Below, piece by piece: positions 9,011 through 17,602 of a stretch of 64,000 nt of DNA (its first letter is position 1; each line of letters opens with the position of its first letter). Under the pieces are notes generated by a model. The model worked only from the letters and a program-made list of their open reading frames with translations, did not search any database and was not told the origin of the DNA. The translations under genes were made by a program, and so were the position numbers. Source of the stretch: Candidatus Methylomirabilota bacterium (lineage in GTDB: Bacteria > Methylomirabilota > Methylomirabilia > Methylomirabilales > Methylomirabilaceae); contig JAGWQH010000103.1 in NCBI GenBank assembly GCA_028870115.1, positions 1-64,000 of the forward strand. The letters are read 5' to 3'.

Positions 9011-10483
9011 TTAGGCGCGCCTTCCATTCCTCGAGGCCGCAACAAGCCCCTTGAGCCCTCCGGCCAGCCCGTTCAGGGCCCGGGCGGCCTGTTCGACCTG
9101 TCGCGTCGAGGCCATGTTCTGGGTGGAGGCCTGCTGGATATTCTGCATGGCCAGCGCCACTTGATCCACCCCTACCACCTGCTGCTGCGCGGAGGCCAGG
9201 ATCTGCTGGGCCGCCTGGGCGGACTCGGTCAGCCTCTCGGCCAGGAGCCGGATGGCCTCGCCGCCTCGGGCCGCCACGCCGACCCCGGCCTCCGAGGCCT
9301 TGACGCCCTGCTCAGCCGCCATCACCGCCGCCTGAGTAGCCCGCTGGATCTCGTTCAGGATCCCTCGCACCTGTGTCGTCGCCTGCTTAGACTGCTCGGC
9401 CAGCGCCTTGACCTCGGCCGCGACCACGGCAAAGCCCTTCCCGGCTTCTCCGGCCTTGGCCGCCTAGATGGCCGCGTTCACCGCGAGGAGGTTTGACTGC
9501 TCCGCCAGATCGTTGACGGCGGTGATGATCTCACCGATAGCCTGACCCTGCTCGCTCAGTGTCAGGATCCGCTCGGCGATGGTCTCCATCCGTCCCTTGG
9601 TCTCGTGCATCCCCTTGATACTCTCCTCCACAGCCCGTCGGCCCTCCTGGGAGACCTGCGCGATTTGCTGCACGCCCTCTGTCACGGCGCGCGCCTTCTG
9701 CGCCGACACCTGGGCGGTCTGCTTCACCTCGTCCACAGTCGTGGAGGTCTCCTGGACCGCCGTCGCCTCTTCTGCCGTCCCCGAGGCCTGCTGAGTGGTG
9801 GCGGCGAGGATCTCTGAACACGCGGAGGCCAGGGTCCCGATCGTCTGGCGCAGGGGGCGGGTGATTGAGCGCGTCAACCCCCATGTAATGACGACTCCGG
9901 AGGCGAGCGCAAGTCCCGAAACGATGAGCATCGCCCACAACGCCTGAGATGCCCCGGTAACCGCTGACCGTACAACTTCTCGCGTACGGGCGCCTTGCAA
10001 TTCGACGAGGTGGGCGACCAGGGTATCTCGCTGCTGCCGGACGGGCAGAACCCGCTCTGTACGTATACGAAGCGCATCAGCGTGACGACCAGCCCGCTGG
10101 GCCGCCATCGAGGACCGGATGGCTCCTTCCCAGGCGTTCAAGAGATTGAGCGGCTCTCCCCAGCCTGTCTTCAGCTCTGCAGTACCAGCCTGATCCCGCA
10201 ACTCTGTCATGACCCGGCGGACCTCGGCGTTCGCCTCATCAACATCCTTGAGGAGACTTTCGTCCGGTACCAGGAGGTAGCGGAGGAAAATATCAGTTGC
10301 CCTGTCGATGGCGCTGTCCCCCCTCCGTACGGCCCCAAGATCTCTCTCCTGGGCGTGGATCACAGTCTCGAACGTTTCAGCGGTCCGGGAGAGGGCAATG
10401 TATCCTACCCCAGCCACCACCATGAGGAGCACCAGGATCACCGCATACCCAACCGTAATTCGCTGCCCCACTGTCCATTTCAT
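9011..10483 (-). pseudogene. Methyl-accepting chemotaxis protein interrupted by an in-frame TAG
   Basis: The start (ATG after AGGAGAGCGGC) opens a receptor with a membrane helix at residues 11-31, a four-helix periplasmic sensor (about 35-185), a second membrane helix and a HAMP-like linker. The signalling domain stops at a TAG (9464-9466) right in the hairpin tip, NLLAVNAAI-stop-AAKAGE. The neighbour gene has GAG there, so one G-to-T change explains the stop. Beyond it the same frame stays open and fully conserved to 9011. Without the second half the hairpin cannot form, so the gene is non-functional unless the codon is read through or is a sequence error. The conservation after the stop suggests a very recent change. 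Confidence 0.85.
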
Positions 10484-10509
10484 GCCGCTCTCCTATTCAT
10501 CACGTTCTC

Positions 10510-11124
10510 CTAACCACCGACCTCGTCGTTCACGACGATCCGCGGATCCCGGGTCAGCGCCTCCAGGTCCAGAACCGCGATCATTTCTCCCGTAATGCTT
10601 CGGATGCAGGCCTGGCGACCGGCGCTGAGGGTCGCTGGAGGGGGCGCGATCTCGTGAGCCGCCACCCGGATGGACCCTGCCACGGCGTCGGCGAAGATCC
10701 CGAACGTCATCCCTCCAGCCTCCACCGCCACAACCCGGCCCCCCTCGGTGATACCTTGCCCAGGCAGATTGAACAGCCTTCGGAGGTCCAGGACCGGCAG
10801 GATGCACCCGCGGTGGTTGACTACGCCGAGAATGACCGGCGGCGTGCATGGCACAGGCGTCAGCTCCCGGAGAGAAATCACCCCCCTGACGTGAGCCGTC
10901 TCAATGCCGTATCGCTCCCCCGGAAGCGAGAAGACCAGCAAGTCAAGAACCTCTGCAGAGGTTCGGACCTCCACCAAGGGCTTCGCCAGCGCTTGAGCTC
11001 GGCCCCTCAAGATTCGCTTCACCTCTTCAGGGAGAGGACTCCCGCCGGCTTCCAGAGTCCGCCGTGTTTGCTCCAGCCGGGAGTGGGTCACCTGCCAGTT
11101 GACCGCCGGTCGAGTCTCGTTCAT
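10510..11124 (-). CDS. cheW: CheW-like coupling protein (with N-terminal extension)
   Basis: 204 residues. A 50-residue charged N-terminal extension precedes a CheW domain (about 55-200) containing LPGERYGIETAHVRGVI and ILGVVNHRGCILPVLDLRR, both hallmark segments. It links receptors to the CheA homologue. The ATG overlaps the cheR stop by four bases, indicating translational coupling. It corresponds in position to WspD. The extra N-terminal segment sets it apart from the shorter cheW at the start of the operon. Confidence 0.92.
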   Translation of the reverse strand: MNETRPAVNWQVTHSRLEQTRRTLEAGGSPLPEEVKRILRGRAQALAKPLVEVRTSAEVLDLLVFSLPGERYGIETAHVRGVISLRELTPVPCTPPVILGVVNHRGCILPVLDLRRLFNLPGQGITEGGRVVAVEAGGMTFGIFADAVAGSIRVAAHEIAPPPATLSAGRQACIRSITGEMIAVLDLEALTRDPRIVVNDEVGG

Positions 11125-12518
11125 GAGGGCATCTCCAGATACGCCCTGGCAGTCTCAAGAAGCCGGCCCGCGGTCAGGCCGTCGCCGCCCGCCACCGCTT
11201 CTTCGCGCGGGACGGAGTTCAGTAAACTCACGACGGTCTCCATGGAGCGCCGCCCCCGCTTGCGCTGTCCCTGCCGAAGGAGGAGGCTGCCCAGAAGAAA
11301 GTGGGCGGCGGCGGAATCCGGGGCCAGGTAGATGGCCCGTCGAAGGGCTTCCAGAGCCAAAGGGATTTCTCCTCGCTCATGACAGACCGCGGCCAACAGC
11401 AGGTGGGCCCCGGGGTCCAGCCGATCCTGCACCAGCGCGGCCTCGCACAGCTCGCGAGCCGCCTCAAGCTTACCTTGGTCAGCCAGGGCCTGGGCACGCT
11501 GGAGATCGGATGGCGTCTCTGGCGGCGCCTCGGTTAGCTTCGTTTCCGAGAGTATAAGCGGATCCGCTTGCTCCATGTGCCGTGGCTCTTGCATTGGACT
11601 GTCTGCCACTCTCCACCCGCTGTCCACCTCCGGCGCGGAGTTGAAGTCGGAAAGCGGAAGGTTAGCGGCGAACTCTTCCCCCTTCCGGTAAAGAATGGCG
11701 GCGCGGAAAGTAACAGTCACCAGAGGGTGGTAGAGTTCGACTGACGCCTCGGCAGGGCTCACCGCCAGCCATCCTCCCCTCACCAGCGCCCGTTCGAGTA
11801 GGACCGTGGCCGCCTGTTGAGCCTCACGAGTGAAATACATGAGGACGTTGCGACAGAGGATCAGGTCCACAGCGCTCGTGTTGGTCACCACACCCGGATA
11901 GCCATCCTTGGCCAGGTTAAGCGGTGCAAAGGTGACCATCCGCCGAATTCTCGGATCCACCTCGAACGTCTCCGCGCTCAGGCGGTGGAAGTATCGATCC
12001 CGGATCCACTGGGGAGTCTCCCGGAAGGACCATTCCCGGTAGCGCCCTCGCCGCGCTGTCTCAAGAGCATCAGGGTTAATGTCGGTGGCCAGAATCGTGA
12101 GGGCCCAGTCGGCGAGATCGGGGAGCAGGCGATCCAGCAGAATGGCGAGGGAGTAAGGCTCTTCTCCCGTCGCGCATCCGGCGCTCCAGAGCCGGAGCCG
12201 TCGGTTTCTCTCCGTCCGGCGGCCGGTAATGAGCGATGGGAGAACGTGCTGCTCCAGCGCCTCGAAGAGGGCACCATCGCGGAAGAAATAGGTCTCGCCT
12301 ACGGTCAAGTGGCTCGCCAGCCGCCTCCACTCCGCGCTCTCATCCGGTAAGGTTGCGAGCCAGGCCAGATACGTCTCCGGCGCGGAGACGGATGAGGTGT
12401 GACAGGCTTGGACGAGACCCCTCTCCAAGTCGGCTTGACGTCCCCTGGAGAAGTCCAGGCCCAACCGGCCGGCAATAAGCGTCTGCGCCTGAAGGTACAA
12501 CTCCTCTGACAGCCTCAA
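11121..12518 (-). CDS. cheR: CheR-type receptor methyltransferase with C-terminal TPR domain
   Basis: 465 residues. The CheR N-terminal helical domain and catalytic domain (about 1-275) contain LTVGETYFFRD, the SAM-binding stretch LWSAGCATGEEPYSLA and ILCRNVLMYF. A linker then leads to at least two TPR motifs (about 345-430, with ALADQGKLEAARELCEAALV). It methylates receptor glutamates using S-adenosylmethionine. CheR with TPRs is the WspC/FrzF arrangement. The start appears to be TTG overlapping the stop of the upstream cheW by four bases (TTGA); no better ATG is near. Confidence 0.93.
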   Translation of the reverse strand: MRLSEELYLQAQTLIAGRLGLDFSRGRQADLERGLVQACHTSSVSAPETYLAWLATLPDESAEWRRLASHLTVGETYFFRDGALFEALEQHVLPSLITGRRTERNRRLRLWSAGCATGEEPYSLAILLDRLLPDLADWALTILATDINPDALETARRGRYREWSFRETPQWIRDRYFHRLSAETFEVDPRIRRMVTFAPLNLAKDGYPGVVTNTSAVDLILCRNVLMYFTREAQQAATVLLERALVRGGWLAVSPAEASVELYHPLVTVTFRAAILYRKGEEFAANLPLSDFNSAPEVDSGWRVADSPMQEPRHMEQADPLILSETKLTEAPPETPSDLQRAQALADQGKLEAARELCEAALVQDRLDPGAHLLLAAVCHERGEIPLALEALRRAIYLAPDSAAAHFLLGSLLLRQGQRKRGRRSMETVVSLLNSVPREEAVAGGDGLTAGRLLETARAYLEMPS

Positions 12519-13030
12519 TTCTCTAACTCTTCCAAGGCTGTCGTGAGGCGTTGTTCTTCATTCAGCGAGAGGCATGCTTCCACATCGTGGATGAAGAGGA
12601 GGCCGTCAGCGAGCGAGACGATCCCCGCCACGTGACCGATCCCGGGGAGGAGCGCGTCCGGCCGGGTAATGGTCTCCTGTGCAACATCCCTCACCCCCAA
12701 CACCTCGTCGGCCGTCAAGGCCAGGATTCGCCGGCTCGTCCGGACCATCAGCAGGCGGGCAGTCAGGCCGTAGTCGCGGAGGGGCAGACCAAGGCGGCGC
12801 CGGAGATCGATGACCGGAATAACCTGGCCATGGAGGTTCATCACGCCGAGAACCACCGCCGGGGCCTGCGGGAGCGGCGATACTTCGACCATCGGCAAGA
12901 CCCGCTCAACGTTGTTGAGAGGCACTGCATAGCGCTGCCCCTCGATGTCGAAGACGACCAACCGAAGTGTAGAGCTCTGAACGTCTTGATCGGACCTGTC
13001 TGTCAGCCAGGCAGGCAGATCACGCTTCAT
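12515..13030 (-). CDS. cheW: CheW-like coupling protein, first gene of the chemosensory operon
   Basis: 171 residues, mostly one CheW domain (about 22-160) with YAVPLNNVERVLPMVEVSP and LGVMNLHGQVIPVIDLRR. It couples receptors to kinase. It opens the minus-strand operon and corresponds to WspB in order. No strong ribosome site precedes the ATG; a direct repeat TGATCTTGC occurs just upstream. Part of its sequence is duplicated as the relic near 1.6 kb. Confidence 0.92.
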   Translation of the reverse strand: MKRDLPAWLTDRSDQDVQSSTLRLVVFDIEGQRYAVPLNNVERVLPMVEVSPLPQAPAVVLGVMNLHGQVIPVIDLRRRLGLPLRDYGLTARLLMVRTSRRILALTADEVLGVRDVAQETITRPDALLPGIGHVAGIVSLADGLLFIHDVEACLSLNEEQRLTTALEELEN

Positions 13031-13263
13031 GGCAAGATCACCGCAAGATCACCCACGCCTCGCTCCGTCCAAGCAGAACGAATCGCCGTTTGTTTTATGC
13101 ATCAATATACGTATAAGTACGTGTTTTCCCCTAATTTTCACAATATGTCAAGATATTTTTGAATATATCATTGTTAACTTACACTCTACTGGTCCTATTA
13201 AAGCGTAGTTGAACAGATTTTTGCCATATTATGCTACAGGGGAGCAGCTTACGGTGGAATCCC
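13031..13263. other. AT-rich upstream region of the chemosensory operon
   Basis: No gene was found here. From about 13085 to 13215 the DNA is AT-rich. On the minus strand it includes a TTGACA (13146-13151) without a convincing -10 at normal distance. The word CAAGATAT is shared with the palindrome near 2003, hinting that one regulator may act at both places. The promoter of the chemosensory operon should lie here. Confidence 0.4.
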
Positions 13264-13923
13264 TTAAAGGCGGTCTTCAGAATACGTGATCAGGACGCGG
13301 TAACCCAGCGAAGCCAGTCGCTCCGCGGCTGTCTTGGCTTCGGGGTGGGAGACGAACTGTCCAACCCGGACGCGGTAGTAGACCTCCCCGTTGATCTGGG
13401 CCTTCACCAGGTACACACCTGCACCCTTTTGCTCCAGCTCCGCCTTCAGCGCGAGGGCGTTCGACTCCTCGACAAATGAGGCCACCTGCACCGAATAGCG
13501 GGCCGGGCCGGGAGCCGGCTGCGGCGCCTGGGTCAGCCGAACCCTGACCGGCGCTACACCGGGTCCGACCACCCCGAGCAACCGGGCCGAGGCATACGAC
13601 AGGTCGATAATCCGACCGTCCACAAACGGCCCGCGATCATTGATTCTGACGGTGAGAGAACGGCCGTTAGTGAGATTGATCACCTCCACCCAGCTTCCGA
13701 GCGGGATCTCGCGGTGAGCGGCTGTAAGCTGATACATATCGTACACCTCGCCGCTGCTGGTGCGGCGACCATGATACGGATGACCGTACCAGGACGCCAG
13801 CCCCTTCTCGCCCGATGGGTCCTCCCATGCGCGCGGCCCCCGGCTGATCGACGCACACGACGTCAGGAATAAGAGCAACAGCAGCGGCAGCACGAGCATC
13901 GCGGATTGGCGTATTCTGAGCAC
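13264..13923 (-). CDS. rlpA: RlpA-like septal lytic transglycosylase lipoprotein
   Basis: 219 residues from a GTG preceded by AGGAGG; longer in-frame starts lie inside bioD. The signal peptide ends in the lipobox LTSC, so it is a lipoprotein. A double-psi beta-barrel domain (about 35-125) has GLASWYGHPYHGRRTSSGE and the RINDRGPFVDGRIIDLS box with the conserved Asp. A C-terminal SPOR domain (about 145-218) binds denuded glycan at division sites. It cuts peptidoglycan strands during septation. The start is four bases after the bioD stop, so translation is probably coupled to the biotin genes. Confidence 0.9.
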   Translation of the reverse strand: MLRIRQSAMLVLPLLLLLFLTSCASISRGPRAWEDPSGEKGLASWYGHPYHGRRTSSGEVYDMYQLTAAHREIPLGSWVEVINLTNGRSLTVRINDRGPFVDGRIIDLSYASARLLGVVGPGVAPVRVRLTQAPQPAPGPARYSVQVASFVEESNALALKAELEQKGAGVYLVKAQINGEVYYRVRVGQFVSHPEAKTAAERLASLGYRVLITYSEDRL

Positions 13924-13927
13924 TAGA

Positions 13928-14665
13928 TCACCTCCTGATAGATTCCGGAAACAGATCGTCGAGGTACGACGCGAGAATTCGCTGAAGGACCGGGCTGCGC
14001 CATAGAGTATTTCCCCGGATGTCTGACAGGTGAGGAATCTCACCAAGGACCGGGATCGGCAAAAGACGGCGGAGGACCGAAAGATTGGTCGTTCGGGCAG
14101 TCGATCGCTCCGCTGTCGCGCGATTCACGATGGCCCCGGCCACCGGAACGCGGGCAGCAAGGGCAGCCTCGACCGTCAGTCTGGCATGGTTCAACGCGCC
14201 AAGCCTGGACCCGATCACCACGACCAAAGGCAGTTGCAACCGGTCAGCAAGATCGAGGAACGACACCTTTTCGGTGATAGGAACCAATAGACCGCCGGCA
14301 CCCTCTACCAGCATTATGGCATGTCGATCGGCGAGACGATCGAAGCGCTCCAGCAGCCGCTCGACATCGATGGATCGTCGCAACCGCTCAGCCGCCACCA
14401 TCGGGGCCAGCGGCTCACGGAAGCGATATGGGTTGATCAGGTCGAGGGCGTCCCGCGATCCTGCCGCCTCACGAAGCGCCAAGGCGTCCGGCGGTCGCAG
14501 CCGGCCATCTCCCGTAGGGCAGCCGGTCTCGACCGGCTTCATCACCCCGATGTCGATCCCACATGTCCGCAAGGCATGCGCCAGCCCGGCCGTAATCAGC
14601 GTCTTCCCGACGCCGGTATCCGTGCCGGTCACGAATAGACCTCGACGTCTAGTGTAATGCGCCAT
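13928..14665 (-). CDS. bioD: Dethiobiotin synthetase (BioD)
   Basis: 245 residues. The P-loop GTDTGVGKT (14-22) near the N-terminus, VMKPVETGC and VEGAGGLLVP are all characteristic. The enzyme closes the ureido ring of dethiobiotin from 7,8-diaminopelargonate, CO2 and ATP, the step between BioA and BioB. It lies about 200 bases downstream of bioA, with a repeat element in between, and directly upstream of rlpA. Confidence 0.95.
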   Translation of the reverse strand: MAHYTRRRGLFVTGTDTGVGKTLITAGLAHALRTCGIDIGVMKPVETGCPTGDGRLRPPDALALREAAGSRDALDLINPYRFREPLAPMVAAERLRRSIDVERLLERFDRLADRHAIMLVEGAGGLLVPITEKVSFLDLADRLQLPLVVVIGSRLGALNHARLTVEAALAARVPVAGAIVNRATAERSTARTTNLSVLRRLLPIPVLGEIPHLSDIRGNTLWRSPVLQRILASYLDDLFPESIRR

Positions 14666-14678
14666 AGACCCCTTACAT

Positions 14679-14825
14679 CCCGTTCGTGGTGAGCCCTTCG
14701 GCCATCCCAGCCGTTCGCCCTGAGCCTGTCGAAGGAAAACGGCTGGGATGCTCAGGACAGGCTTGTCGAACCATGAACGGAACTAGCCACAATACATCAC
14801 CCTTCGACAGGCTCAGGGCGAACGG
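14679..14825. repeat. Dispersed inverted-repeat element between bioA and bioD
   Basis: Two 25-base arms at 14711-14735 and 14801-14825 are perfect reverse complements (core CTTCGACAGGCTCAGGGCG). A second small stem pairs 14703-14714 with 14739-14750. Degenerate copies of the same word lie at about 14679-14700 and 14751-14780. It is a REP-like family. A further copy sits inside the HD gene at about 25.5 kb. It could act as a transcription attenuator or mRNA stabiliser within the bio operon. Confidence 0.85.
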
Positions 14826-14865
14826 TGAATGTCAAGAAGCGTTGGACTCACTACACTAGCGCCTT

Positions 14866-16212
14866 TCATTGCTCCGTCACAGCCCTGATAGAGTCACGAA
14901 CAATTCGAACCATCCTGACGATGTCCTCAGGCGAAATCGACAGGGGCGGCATCAGGACGATGACGTTGCCCAGCGGTCGGATGATCAGCCCTCGTCGCCG
15001 CGCCTCCAGGATAGTCCGAATCCCGATCTTCGCCCCGTAAGGGTACGGCTCCCCGCACGCCGGTTCCTGCATCAGCTCGATCCCAACCATGAACCCCACC
15101 TGCCGGATGTCGCCCACATGCGGCAGCGATCGCAGCGATTCGAGTTCCCGACGAAGTAACGCGATCTTGGGCTGCAGCCGTTTGAGAGTGCGCTCCCGCT
15201 GAAAGCACTGGAGATTCGCGAGGGCGGCGGCGCAGGCCAGCGGGTTGGCCGTGTAGCTATGGCCGTGAAAGAAACTCTTCTTTTCCCCATAAGGAGCGCA
15301 GAAGCCGTCGAAGATCTCCTGCGTCGTAAGCGTTGCAGCCAGCGGAAGATATCCTCCCGTCAGTCCCTTCGCCAGGCAGAGCAGGTCTAGCGTCACCCCC
15401 TCCTGTTCACAGGCAAACATCGTCCCGGTCCGGCCAAAGCCGGTGGCGACCTCGTCCAGGATCAGCAGCACGTTGTACTGTGAGCAAAGTGAGCGGACCG
15501 CCTTCAAGAAGTCCGGCGGTGAGGGTAGCATCCCGGCCGCACCCTGGATCAGCGGCTCCATGACGAGACCCGCGATCCGATCATGATCGCGCGCCAGCAT
15601 CGACTCCAGCCGCATGAGCGGATCTGACCGGCGGCGACGGTCCCATGGCGCCCGATACGGCGACGGGATCCGTCGGATGGCAAAGAGGAGCGGCCGGTAA
15701 AGCTGATGGAACAGATCGATCCCGCCGACGCTGACCGCGCCCAGGGTGTCGCCGTGATACGCCTCTTCCAGCGCGATAAATCGGCTTTTGCGGGCAAGCG
15801 CTCCACCCTGCTGCTGCCAGTACTGAAACGCCATCTTGAGCGCGATCTCGACGGCGGTCGAGCCGTTGTCGGAGTAGAAGACCTTGGTAAGTCCTTTCGG
15901 CGCGATCCGAATGAGGGTTCTGGCCAGCTCAATGGCAAGCGGATGCGAAAGACCCAGGAAGGTGGTGTGGGCGATCTTCCCCAGTTGGGCGCGGATGGCC
16001 CGATCGATCGCGGCGTTGCGGTGGCCGTGGACCGTCACCCAGAGCGAGGAGACGCCGTCCAGGTAGCGGTGCCCTTCCACATCGATGAGGGTACTCCCCT
16101 CACCCCGCTCGATGATCGGGTGACGTTCCTGCAGCCAGTCCTGCATCTGGGTGAACGGATGCCAAACGTAGCGTTTGTCGTCCTGCTGGAGCCGATGGCT
16201 GCGAGCGGCCAT
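14866..16212 (-). CDS. bioA: Adenosylmethionine-8-amino-7-oxononanoate aminotransferase (BioA)
   Basis: 448 residues. This class III PLP aminotransferase has the BioA signature WHPFTQMQDW near the N-terminus, DEVATGFGRTG and the PLP lysine in CLAKGLTGGYLP. It makes 7,8-diaminopelargonate using SAM as amino donor. The ATG chosen lies nine bases past the bioB stop; a TTG four codons upstream overlapping that stop is the alternative. It lies between bioB and bioD in one operon. Confidence 0.95.
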   Translation of the reverse strand: MAARSHRLQQDDKRYVWHPFTQMQDWLQERHPIIERGEGSTLIDVEGHRYLDGVSSLWVTVHGHRNAAIDRAIRAQLGKIAHTTFLGLSHPLAIELARTLIRIAPKGLTKVFYSDNGSTAVEIALKMAFQYWQQQGGALARKSRFIALEEAYHGDTLGAVSVGGIDLFHQLYRPLLFAIRRIPSPYRAPWDRRRRSDPLMRLESMLARDHDRIAGLVMEPLIQGAAGMLPSPPDFLKAVRSLCSQYNVLLILDEVATGFGRTGTMFACEQEGVTLDLLCLAKGLTGGYLPLAATLTTQEIFDGFCAPYGEKKSFFHGHSYTANPLACAAALANLQCFQRERTLKRLQPKIALLRRELESLRSLPHVGDIRQVGFMVGIELMQEPACGEPYPYGAKIGIRTILEARRRGLIIRPLGNVIVLMPPLSISPEDIVRMVRIVRDSIRAVTEQ

Positions 16213-16220
16213 GGCGAAGG

Positions 16221-17267
16221 TCAAAGCGCAGCGGTCGCGGCGTGGCGTTCCGGGGGGAGCAACGATTCGCCAAAGTCAAGCCCCAGATCACGGAACATCT
16301 TGAGGTCGTCGCTCACGCTTCGATTCCTGGTGGTCAGGAAGTCGCCGACCATCACCCCGCTTGCGCCGGCAAAAAAGATCATCGGGTGCAGCTCGCCCAG
16401 ATGCTGCCGCCCCGCGCAGATGAAGATGTTCTTGGTCGGAAGGATCCATCGAAAGAGCGCGATCACCTTCAGTATCTCAAGGGGCGCTAATGGAGGGAAC
16501 TGCTGGAACCGGGTCCCGTCCACGGCGATGAAAAAGTTCAGAGGGACCTCGTCTACGTCCAGCTCTCTCAGGGCGAAGGCCAGCTCGGCGCGATGCCTGG
16601 GCTCCTCTCCCATCCCGAAGACCCCTCCACTGCACGCCCTGATCCCGGCGGCCTTCGCCGCCCTGATGGTCGCGACCCGCTCGTCATAGGAGTGGGTCGT
16701 GCAGACCTTCGGAAAGTAGGAACGGCCGGTCTCCAGATTGTGGTTGAACGTGGTGAGGCCGGCCGCCTTAAGCTGTCGGAACTCTTCATCGCCCATGATC
16801 CCGAGTGAGGCATGCCCCTCGACCAGGCCGTCCTGCGCAATGGCGCGAAGCCCCTCGACAAGTCGCTGAAAATCCGTGGATGCAGCGGCGTAGCCGCGCG
16901 CTGCGGTCACGACCCCAAGCGCGGTGGCGCCGTACGCTCGCGCCTTCCTGGCGGCCAGGACCATCTCGTCCGGAGAGATCACGCTATACCTGGCGACCTC
17001 GGTGGCCTGGCGGGACGACTGACTACAGAAACCGCAATCCTCCGGACAGCCGCCACTCTTGGCGTTGACGATGCCGCACAGATGGATCCGATTCCCGAAC
17101 CGATCCAGCCGGAGACGATTCGCCACCTGAAACAGTTCATGGACGTCGTAATCGGACCGCTCGAATAGCAGGGCGGCCTCCTCGAACGCCAGCGTCCCTC
17201 CGGCCAGCACCCGCTCGCCGATCCGCCGCACTTGTGCCGTCATCCCGTGTAACTGTACGGTTTCCAC
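16221..17267 (-). CDS. bioB: Biotin synthase (BioB), radical SAM
   Basis: 348 residues. The radical-SAM cysteines C74, C78 and C81 lie in GGCPEDCGFCSQSS. Conserved YSVISPDEMV and CSGGVFGMGE follow, matching BioB throughout. It inserts sulfur into dethiobiotin. The GTG start has GGGGGA close by; an ATG eight codons in is the alternative. It leads the minus-strand operon bioB-bioA-bioD-rlpA. No bioF or bioC/H is present nearby, so the early steps must be encoded elsewhere. Confidence 0.95.
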   Translation of the reverse strand: METVQLHGMTAQVRRIGERVLAGGTLAFEEAALLFERSDYDVHELFQVANRLRLDRFGNRIHLCGIVNAKSGGCPEDCGFCSQSSRQATEVARYSVISPDEMVLAARKARAYGATALGVVTAARGYAAASTDFQRLVEGLRAIAQDGLVEGHASLGIMGDEEFRQLKAAGLTTFNHNLETGRSYFPKVCTTHSYDERVATIRAAKAAGIRACSGGVFGMGEEPRHRAELAFALRELDVDEVPLNFFIAVDGTRFQQFPPLAPLEILKVIALFRWILPTKNIFICAGRQHLGELHPMIFFAGASGVMVGDFLTTRNRSVSDDLKMFRDLGLDFGESLLPPERHAATAAL

Positions 17268-17405
17268 GATTCCCCCGTTGTATCTAATCCGTACGCATGA
17301 TCTAAACCTCGAATAAAGTTGAGCCTACTGAAGCCGTCCGGTGATGTCAAGCCGAAATGGTCACCTGAGGGCAGATGTTGATCGCGCAACCCTTTTCATA
17401 TGCCT

Positions 17406-17482
17406 GTCATTGCGAGCGCTCGAAGGGTGCGGGGCAATCTCAGTACACAACGGCGAGATGGCTTCGCTACGCTCGCAATGAC
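17406..17482. repeat. Dispersed inverted repeat (GTCATTGCGAG family), copy 1
   Basis: The arms GTCATTGCGAGCG (17406-17418) and CGCTCGCAATGAC (17470-17482) are perfect 13-base inverted repeats, with an inner GGCAATCTC / GAGATGGC pair. The element lies in the 335-base divergent gap between bioB and mlaE, which otherwise holds no gene. A second copy is at 43579-43682. Confidence 0.85.
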
Positions 17483-17602
17483 GCATTTCAATGTCTGTTC
17501 TCGGGGCGATAGGAAACGATTGACAAATTGGAGGGCGTATGCGATCCTATCGCGCTGTCAGTTCCGTCGCTGGCACGCTGGGAATCTCCTTTGGAGTAGA
17601 GC

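Noticed and set aside
9464-9466. Programmed recoding (pyrrolysine or selenocysteine) at the receptor TAG
   Set aside because: TAG cannot encode selenocysteine, no recoding structure is evident, and the paralogue has plain glutamate; a point mutation or sequence error is simpler.
17268-17340. BirA-type operator before bioB
   Set aside because: Repeated TTAGAT words occur but no dyad of the known BirA-box form could be found.
17510-17560. Sigma-70 promoter for mla from TTGACA at about 17520
   Set aside because: No -10 better than three of six matches at 16-18 bases spacing; not listed as a feature.
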